Source: Casuarius casuarius
Taxonomy: Eukaryota; Chordata; Aves; Casuariiformes; Casuariidae
Length of the DNA stretch: 64,000 nucleotides
Direction: 5' to 3'
Assembly (NCBI GenBank): GCA_003342895.1
Contig: PTFA01000092.1
Span: forward strand, 2,300,435 to 2,364,434
Part shown: positions 56,539-64,000 of the stretch, piece by piece
Layout of the letters: each line of letters begins with the position of its first letter
How positions within the stretch are numbered: position 1 is the stretch's first letter
Notes under the pieces: generated by a model
What the model was told of the DNA's origin: nothing
Databases searched by the model: none
What the model saw: only the letters and a program-made list of their open reading frames with translations
Translations under genes and position numbers: made by a program

Positions 56539-59117
56539 ATAGATGTTTAAACACCCTAAAAATTCAAGAAAATGAGATAGCATGAGTGAACAAGCACATC
56601 TTTTCTTTTAAGCCGAGGATAGGTGCTCCTGCAGTAACTTTGCTCCTGGTATCTTTGCTTTTTAGTCAGATGCATGTTAAGCCTGAGATCCAACAAATAT
56701 CTCCTTTTCTTAATGCACATGAATAGTCCTTTTGGTTCTAGTATGAACATTCAACCACCACCTAAAGGACCAGGGACCTGGAATCAAGTAAGTCAGATTT
56801 CCTATGTGTGAAAAGATGCAAAACCCTGCACTCTATTATGCCAGCAGTTAACCTGGTCCACGTATCTTTGAGAAGTAAAGACATGAATAATCTCACATCA
56901 GACTTTTGCATCCTAAACAGCTCATTATACCAGCAGTATTCATAGCTTGTGATAGTCCTATAGATTTACGATAGTTAGAAAAAGATGATACCCAGCTTAC
57001 TTTTCCACCAATCATTATTTCATGGGAAAGGGAGTGATTTTCTTTAAGTCCCTTAGCATAACATTAGTGCCATAAAGGCCGGTCTGGGGTAGGCACTTTA
57101 CATCAAGCCTTTAGGAGCACAAGCTCAGCAACGACAAACTGAGGATCCCCTTTTGGAGCATAGCTGTTATCTCCCAAACTAAAAACCAGTGCTGGCCAGT
57201 ACAGGCTGTGGATATTTGCAGGTCTGGGGCAGGTAGGAACTAGCTGGTACTCACAGCTCATGTCCTGCTTTCAGCTGTGGTAGCCCTAAAACCCCCATTT
57301 CTTTGCTAGAGCCTATTAAACGAGCAGCGTTTCACGCGGCACAAAACACAAGAAGGGAACTTCAGAGCAAAATGTTTATTCTTCGTTGCAGCAGATGAAA
57401 CACTGAGGCATGGGGCTCCCGGGAAGGCGTTAGTGACTACGTATGAAAACGCACAGCATTCGCAGTTGACATATACAGTTCTGAATTACAGCTGGGATCA
57501 ATAGAGGAGGATGATCGAGATTATCAATCCTGAGCGGTCTCCGTTACACAGAATTGACTGGCAACCACATAATGACTCAGGCTCAGCCCACCAGTTTAGA
57601 GCCCGAGTGACAGATCTGCAGATGCCAGTCATCATAATTTCCTTATCGACAGTGCTCACGTGGCCGCTTGTCCTCTGCTCCCTGCGTTGTCGCTGTCCAG
57701 TCCAAGCGTTTTATCCTCCAAGGTGCGTCTGAGAGATCAATGCACAGCTACAGCTGGTTGAAGGGGACCAAATCCATTGAACAGTTGATTTGGTTCCATT
57801 TTACCAGCTTTAGCAAAGCATTTGGCCTCACGGTCTACAGCAAGCAAAAAGGGGAATTCCTCGCGGTCTTTTCTTTCACGGCTGCCTGGACCTCTTCTGA
57901 ACTCGCTGCCGTATGTTGCGCTGGTTCAAATGGCTTCACTTTCAGGCAATCAGGATTTATTTAAGCTTCTTAGCTGCTTAGGCTGAAGAGCAGGTCTGAA
58001 TTAAAGAGGCAGTTTTAACAGCAGTGGAATTCACAGTCTGCAGCAGCAGCCACCAGCCTGTAGCTTTTAAACCCAGTATTTGGCTCCTTTATTTTGAGAG
58101 CCACACTGCTATTACAGCGTGGCGTAAGGAAACACTATTCTTTTAATCCAGATACTTCAATCCTCACCTCCTGCCTTCTTCCTTGCAGTGTTTTATCCTT
58201 TGCTGCCTCCTTTGAGTTCTGTGTTTTGGTGCCTAAAGCGCAACCTAGTAGGTAGTGGCAAGTAAGCAAGCGAGGCCGACAAGGCTGCGGCTGAGTAATT
58301 GAGGGCTGCAGAGGTCCTCTCCCCTCTGTGGCTCTCTTAACGAATGGGAGAAAAGAGGCTGGAATATCCAAAATCCTTTCAGAAGTTAGCAGACTCTGTC
58401 TCTCTACCAAGCAGCCTCCAATGTTTTCTGATCCGGCATTAAAATCAGTGTTTTCGGTGTTTTTAAAATCTGCTCGAGACAAGCAGCAACTTTATTTGCC
58501 ATCACCAGCAACCAACAGAGAGGGGATGGGAAGTAAAAGAGAGCGGTGCAAAAGGGAAAATGGCTTTTCTTTGCAGTCTCCTAAGCAGTCAATTTGCCTC
58601 TGCATGGTGAAAGCGAGCTCCTGCCAGGCAATCCTGCTAAACCGTTTCTGCCCGAGTCACTTGCGTGATGGTTCTTTTGGCAGCGCTGGGGAGTTTATTT
58701 CTCCCAGAGAGCCCTGCAGCATGAACACCTCACTGCTAAAAATAACTCGGTAAATCAAATTTAAAAATCACAGCAGCTCTGATCATTTCTGCAGTGGGAG
58801 CCAATAAAGTCAGGCCTTTCCTTCTTAACCTAGAGCCACGCGCAGATATTGCACATTGCCATGTGCATAACCTATTTAAAGAATTTATATGCGTCATAAG
58901 GCAAAAGGTGACTTTTCCCCCTGCTTTCTAGCAGCCCACCAAACTGCAAGATGATACTAGGAAAAAGCACCTGCGCTGAAAACCACTGCACGCAGAAACA
59001 TTGCAAGGGGGCCAGCATTATAGCTGCCCGAGAAATACAGGCGTTGCATTCAGACGGTAAGTACCGCAGATCACTCAACTGCCCCAAACCGTTACTCTGA
59101 GCCGCCTATAAATAAAC
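56539..59117. other. Non-coding DNA, no gene recognised
   Basis: AT-rich to mixed. Contains a hairpin-forming inverted repeat at 57,764-57,797. Frames up to 141 codons (plus, 58,328-58,753) carry no domain. The stretch 58,730-59,060 has enhancer-like texture. Confidence 0.45.
57764..57797. repeat. 11-bp inverted repeat with one G-T pair, 12-nt loop
   Basis: GGGACCAAATC (57,764-57,774) and GATTTGGTTCC (57,787-57,797) can pair over 11 positions with a single G-U wobble. Seen directly; no function inferred. Confidence 0.85.
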
Positions 59118-59152
59118 GGAGAGAGAGACAGAGAGAGGGAAAGAGAGAGAGA
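59118..59152. repeat. GA-rich microsatellite
   Basis: Interrupted (GA)n of about 35 bp. The minus-strand frame across it reads Ser-Leu repeats, an artefact. Confidence 0.95.
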
Positions 59153-59324
59153 ATAGCTTTTCAGAAAGAGCTCTATAATTAATTTAATCGAGTTATCTCT
59201 AGGTACCTTTTCAAGAGACAATCGAGTCAAGGAACTAAATGGAAACTTAGACAGTGAAGACCTGGAAGTATTAAATTCATCCGTTGGTGAGTTATAGGAG
59301 GCAGAAGAAAGCAATTATTTACCG

Positions 59325-60200
59325 GCGACCGGGAGGAGGTGGAAATGCCGTCGGTGTCCGACGCGGCACTACGTACGCAAGCTAAACTGCCAGGGGCACA
59401 CGGATTTCGGGTGACGGGCCACAGGCTGAGCTGTCGGTGCCGTGCTGCCCAGGGGCACTTGCTCCGTCCCCGGGCCATCGTTTGGGGTGTCACCAGACAG
59501 CAGGGCTGGGGCAGAGCCGCGGCGCGGGAGCCGAGCTGAGCGTCTGCTGCCGGAGACGAGCGCTGTCCCTGCCTGCCGCAGCGCTGCTTCGGAAGTGCCC
59601 CGGTAACTTATTTGAAATCAATGCGAGTACGCGTGGATGTTCTGTAATGTTTTGTTTAAATTCTCTGCAGTGAGTTATGGGTGAGGCTTTCCTTTTTAGA
59701 AAATTAGTTTTTCTCTTCTGGACGCCATTAATCAAAACTAATGACGTCTCTCCGGTGGTGAGGCTTTCCCAGCAACCAGGCAAGAGCAGGCTACGCTATC
59801 AGCCGGCAAGCGCTATGTCACACCCGAGCTTGCAGCCTCCTGGCCGGGGAACGCGAGCTCCCCGCGAGCCTGGGCACATCCAGCCGTTAGCTCCCAGGCT
59901 GTACAAGACATCCGGGGAAGACGAATTACACAGGCTCCGCGAAGATGTGCTCCAAGGGCTGAGCTGTGTCGAATCCACTGATCTCTTCTGCAAGCCAGCG
60001 CTTGTCCCCCGCAGGCTTACGGGCTCCGCGCGCTGCGAGACGCGGGGACGCGGGAGCTCGCCGCTGCCTGCGCGGAGGTGCTCGGCGCTGCTGGCGCGGG
60101 AGGCACGAGCGGACGGGGGAGCTTTGCCGAGCCCGAATGGCCGGGCAGTGGTTTTGGGGTCTGCGTTCGCTGCACTACAAGGGCAGCCTGTGATAGCAGC
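59325..60200. promoter_or_regulatory. Pair of CpG-rich islets
   Basis: Two CpG-dense blocks (59,325-59,600 and about 59,830-60,200, the latter with CCGCGCGCTGCGAGACGCGG) separated by AT-richer DNA. A 193-codon plus frame (59,677-60,258) spans the second. The minus strand is also open in part, and no domain is recognised. Together they rank second to the 11.6-12.4 kb island as a promoter candidate. Confidence 0.4.
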
Positions 60201-62149
60201 ACGGCCCAGCGTTCAGATGCTCTGGGGTTTTTGCTTATCGCCAAGTCCTGGGCTTTAGCTGAGTGTCACTGTGAAGTCTAAGCCATCAGCATCTAATAGG
60301 TGCAAGCTAGGCCTCAAATACAGTATTCTTTAATTATTTACCAGTTCCCGAGCACCACCAAAATTTGGATTTGCCACCCAAAGTTAATCCAGGTCTAGTT
60401 GCTTCCTCATGGTGGTCCTTGGAATTGGTTCCTGCACTGGAAGGTCCTCTGCTCTGAGTGGCCGTTCTGTCCCCGGGGCCAGGACTTGGTGGCAGTGCCA
60501 CCGCTTGCGGGACCCTGCTCCGCTCCCCCACCTGCCTGCAGGACTGCCACATCCCCGAGCTGAGAAAAGTTCACGCGTGTTACAGGATGGTGCTGGAGAA
60601 AATGCCAAAGTGACAAGGCAACCTTGAGCAAGGAACTCTTCTCAGAGAGAAATCAAGGTCAAAATAACAAAATAAACCTGTGTACCTCTTTTCTCGCTAC
60701 TTAGACCACAAGGTAGCTCCTCTGTTTTGCTTTTGGCTCAGGTATCAGCTCTGCTATTAATGATTATAGTCACGAGAACGGACCAAACCACCACATTACC
60801 AAACCCCTGCTATGGCAAGTAGAATCGGTAGTAGGCAACATAAGATGACCTGGTGTACTGAAGACCTTTCTACTTTAGCCTCGATATACTAATAAAGACG
60901 TTATAGACAGCACAGAGAAGCCAAAGAATTTATCAGAATTTGTCGATATTCCTAATGAAGCAGAAGATTCAACATGCAATAGAATTAGCCTACAACGAAC
61001 CTTTGCATAGGGCCCATCCTTCTGAGTCCAGAAATCTCCTGTCTATTCCAGTCCGATACCCTTTTGAGAAATGAACATCCCTTGAAGTCATTATCGTTAC
61101 AAGCTAAAAGGCCAAATGAGACAAAGTACTGTTGCTCTTCATCTGAATAAACAAATCATTTTTAGATCAAATGCATTAACAATTTATCATTCTAAAATCC
61201 AATCAAAAGGGAAAACAACAATACAGAACATTGATTTCCTACAGCTTTATCTTAATGAAGTGCACATTCCCTTTGTAATTAGCTTTAGTTTTTCCCCTTT
61301 CCTTAAGTTAATGTGTTATTTGATTTCTATCCAAATGTTACTAAATCTGAGGGAATTTTCCCCAAATTAAGTGGCTTTTGATAATACAGGAAAATGTCTA
61401 CACTCTCACTTTGCTATTTTTTCCACCAGACAGCCATACCTGTACTGCAGATGATTCAACTTTATTGCCTGGTGTCTTTGCAAGGCTGTTTAAATCAATG
61501 CCACAGTTGCTGTATTCTGCACAATGTGCCATTTGTAAGCCAAAAAATACAACCTCACTGCTTTTATCCTTTCTCTTACAGACATCAAATATTAATTTAA
61601 TTTAAGTTATGTTGTTACAGGGAAAAAGTGGAGTGTGTTTTAAAAATTATAGATATTCAACCCAAAAAGTATATTCCATATACTCCGAGTATACTTGGGA
61701 GTCTTCCACTTGGATTTTATTTGACTTAATTAAAAAGCACTCAGTTCCTTTGGGCACTAAAGTAGTTGCTGACATTGCGGTAGCCACTCAGTCTTTCAAA
61801 CCAAAACTATTACCTGAACTTAATAAAGTGTCTATTTAATTTATATACCTCTGCGAACTCACCTGTCTCCCACAGACACAATATGGTTTCTGCTAATGGT
61901 TAGCAACGATAGCACGCTGGCAGCAAACTCGCCAGCATCCCAGGGCTAACTCTGCTCTTGCAAAACGTAATTACTATCACTCTTTTACCTGCCTTCTCCG
62001 CCACTAATACCCACACCCAGCACGTCCCAGTCTCCGCCACGCATGCACTCGCACATCGCTGGAAATGCTTTTTGCCGGCCCGTCTCTCCATTCCTACATT
62101 AAGCATCTCTTTTCTTCTGTAAATGATGCTGAACAGAGGGCTATTGCTT
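60201..62149. other. Non-coding DNA, AT-rich
   Basis: AT-rich, with a good plus-strand acceptor-like tract (TTATCCTTTCTCTTACAG to 61,581) and, on the minus strand, GACAG followed by GTGAGT at 61,862/61,863, a strong donor match. The plus frame 61,609-61,839 (76 codons) is open after a second AG but is not recognised. No repeats of known family. Confidence 0.45.
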
Positions 62150-62340
62150 TCACTCCGGTTCAGTGACTATTTGCTGAAATGCGATGGCTAATTTGATTGT
62201 CCGGTTTTATTTGGATGTATTGCCGCGGCACACAGCAAAACCTATGATAAAGGCCCCAAACCCTATCAATTATCGGCTTATCCCTTAGTTATGAATAAGG
62301 TCAAAAGTGACGTCATCGAAATCTTGGACCTAAACATGAG
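62150..62340. promoter_or_regulatory. Candidate conserved non-coding element
   Basis: Repeat-free block with GCGATGGCTAATTTGATTGTCC, AACCTATGATAAAGG and AAAAGTGACGTCATCG, the last a perfect CRE-type palindrome (TGACGTCA, 62,309-62,316). Element identity is inferred; the CRE match is exact. Confidence 0.35.
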
Positions 62341-62689
62341 AATCTCTGTCCTAATCCCAATTTTGGTCCTGGGCCTCTTGCAGATAAAGGTCCTACTTTA
62401 AACACAGATCTGATCTGTTTATGAAATGCAGGGCATCAATAGCTGGAGGCAGCTGCATGGAGAAGGCAACGGGCCCTCGACGGCGCCCGCCTGCAGCGCA
62501 GCGCTGCGAGCTGCTCCTCTGGACACTGGCAGGGGAAACAGTTTGGGTTCGGGTTTTTTTTTTTTTAAACTCACATACTGAAAGAGAACAAAGCTGTTCC
62601 CTAATACAGTTTGTGCATTTTACGAACCAAACAACTAAATAGGTTTTAAAACATCTGCTGACTGCATAATTCCATACAGGGGAGTGCAC
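62341..62689. other. Non-coding DNA with a short GC-rich patch
   Basis: Short CpG-containing patch at 62,465-62,520 followed by T-rich DNA. No gene recognised. Confidence 0.4.
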
Positions 62690-63180
62690 TCAGCACTTTT
62701 AAACAGCAACTGATACTAGATACCACTTTATAGTACAAAACACCAGCAGTCCTGTTAAAATCAATAGAAAATTAGATGCTATGAAAATGCAATATGTGTC
62801 CAATTAGTTATAATTGGAGCAAATGGCGATGCAGATAAACTCGCGGCGTAAGGTGCATTTGTCCGGGCTGCTCCCTGCCTGCTTTCCGCCCGGCCCCGCG
62901 TCGGCAGTGGCGGGCGCCAGCGGATCCTCTGACATGAATGATGATCCATCTAATACACGTATGTTAACTGTTATCTAATTATGGAGTTGCTCAGAGCCTG
63001 CAGGACTGCTTTGGTGCACTACTGTGCCTGGTGAAAAATGATGCTCTGTCATAGCGAAACCTCCCTGTTGTACTTGACAAATTATGCCAGCAAACCTGTT
63101 TAAGAACTAAAAAATCCTTGGACGCAGTGACAGGCAAAGAAATATGTTGTTTGGGGACACTTATTTATTTATTTATCCCG
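62690..63180. promoter_or_regulatory. AT-rich candidate element split by a CpG islet
   Basis: AT-rich sequence (CCAATTAGTTATAATTGGAGC at 62,800-62,820, an imperfect palindrome; GAATGATGATCCATCTAATACACG near 62,937) interrupted by a 100-bp CpG-rich islet (62,840-62,945). A short (TTTA)4 lies at 63,161-63,176. Inferred regulatory DNA. Confidence 0.3.
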
Positions 63181-64000
63181 TGGAGTTTAGGATTCTGGCT
63201 GTAATTCCACCGAAACGCGTTTTTCTGCCTGCCTTTCGCTGGGGCGGTTCGAAACCCTTCTTCCCCATTATTTTCCAGGGTTCTTTCAACTCCTAAAAAC
63301 GCCGCTGCATGGCAAAACAGGAACTAGGTTATGCGATCCTAACGCTTTATTTTTAACATCCTTCGTGCAACATATTGGCTTGCTCTTTGTTTAATCTTAT
63401 GACTAAAGAAAAAGAGCAAGGAGCCTGCACCGCGGCAGCACAAGAGCCGCATCCGCCGCCGCGCGCCGGCCCTTCTCCCCCTCGCAGCCCATCGACGAGA
63501 GAAGCATCTCGGACCATGACTACGTTAAATTGTGAAGGTGTTTTTTCATACAAACCTATCCCCAAAATATCAATTATTTTACTACAGCTACTAGCTCAGA
63601 GCTAAGAAGCAATAACTTTCTCCAAGGTTCGTATTTAATTCCCATTTCGAGGTAGCAATTCAAATGCAGCCGTAAAGACGCATGGCCAGAAAGGGGAAAA
63701 ACTGGTGTTGATCCAGGCTCTGAACCTTCTCCCATTATCGGACACTGTTACTTATACTGTTAAGGGAACCGTCTCTCAAGGAAGGAAAAAAAAGGAGGTG
63801 GCAGCTTTTATGGGTTACGCTGACTCAGCCCGACGGTGGAACGAGAAACGTTAAGACCCAATCCATAACTTTTGTGGCCGCTCAAAGGACGTATTCTTCT
63901 TCGACACTGATAAAAGTTTAATATGTAGTTGCCCGGGTTTTTAATAAACTTGTCAACAAAGGAGCAAGGCAAATTGATGGGGACCTTCCCAGGAATAAAT
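63181..64000. other. Non-coding DNA with a small CpG-rich islet
   Basis: CpG-rich at 63,425-63,500 (CCGCCGCCGCGCGCCGGCCC). A GGTTCGAAACC word at 63,246 is not part of a tRNA. The rest is unremarkable to the window end. Confidence 0.45.

Noticed and set aside
59075..59314. Minus-strand frame with Ser-Leu repeats
   Set aside because: Translation of the GA microsatellite.
63240..63260. GGTTCGAAACC resembling a tRNA T-loop
   Set aside because: No matching A box or cloverleaf upstream or downstream on either strand.
1..64000. CRISPR arrays, bacterial operons, proviral LTRs
   Set aside because: No regularly spaced repeats, no ribosome-binding-site/gene organisation, and no long terminal direct repeats or gag/pol-like frames were recognised; the window is vertebrate-type DNA.

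Overview
The window looks like a gene-poor stretch of a bird (sauropsid) nuclear genome. The evidence is compositional. There is no operon-like packing of genes. AT-rich, low-repeat DNA alternates with short CpG-rich islets of 100-700 bp. Interspersed repeats cover only a few per cent of the sequence. The one large recognisable transposon is an old, heavily mutated CR1-type LINE, the family that dominates in birds, crocodilians and turtles. Short MIR-like and other ancient amniote repeat scraps also occur. Such low repeat density favours a bird over a turtle or crocodilian, but this is inference and the species cannot be named.

Layout: 1-11.5 kb is non-coding, with a MIR-like SINE near 3.3 kb and a likely conserved AT-rich block at 8.1-8.5 kb. 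From 11.6 to 13.3 kb lies the strongest CpG-island cluster; its main island ends at a textbook 5' splice donor (12,363/12,364), so it may be the promoter and first exon of a transcript. A 10-unit hexamer minisatellite sits at 14.8 kb. At 20.5-21.2 kb on the minus strand is the best protein-coding candidate: an open frame of 109 codons with no usable ATG, ending in a coiled-coil helix and a basic tail. It is followed by a stop and, about 315 bp further on, an AATAAA signal. It reads like the last exon of a spliced gene that I cannot name. The CR1 LINE occupies 23.76-26.33 kb on the minus strand. Single N bases cluster sharply at 20.5-28.0 kb (22 of the 23 in the window).

From 28.8 to 37.4 kb, CpG-rich islets recur every 1-2 kb. 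From 37.5 to 49 kb the DNA is mostly AT-rich, with several segments that look like conserved non-coding elements and ancient repeat fragments. At 50.8-53.4 kb the plus strand carries four splice-acceptor-like tracts, possibly part of a non-coding or poorly conserved transcript. From 59.3 to 63.5 kb CpG islets alternate with AT-rich blocks again.

No complete protein-coding gene, tRNA, rRNA, CRISPR array or provirus was recognised. The window is best read as intergenic or intronic regulatory DNA containing one probable terminal coding exon. Claims of conservation or expression are inferences that need alignments or RNA data. I found no convincing new biological system; the unnamed minus-strand exon is the item most worth following up.
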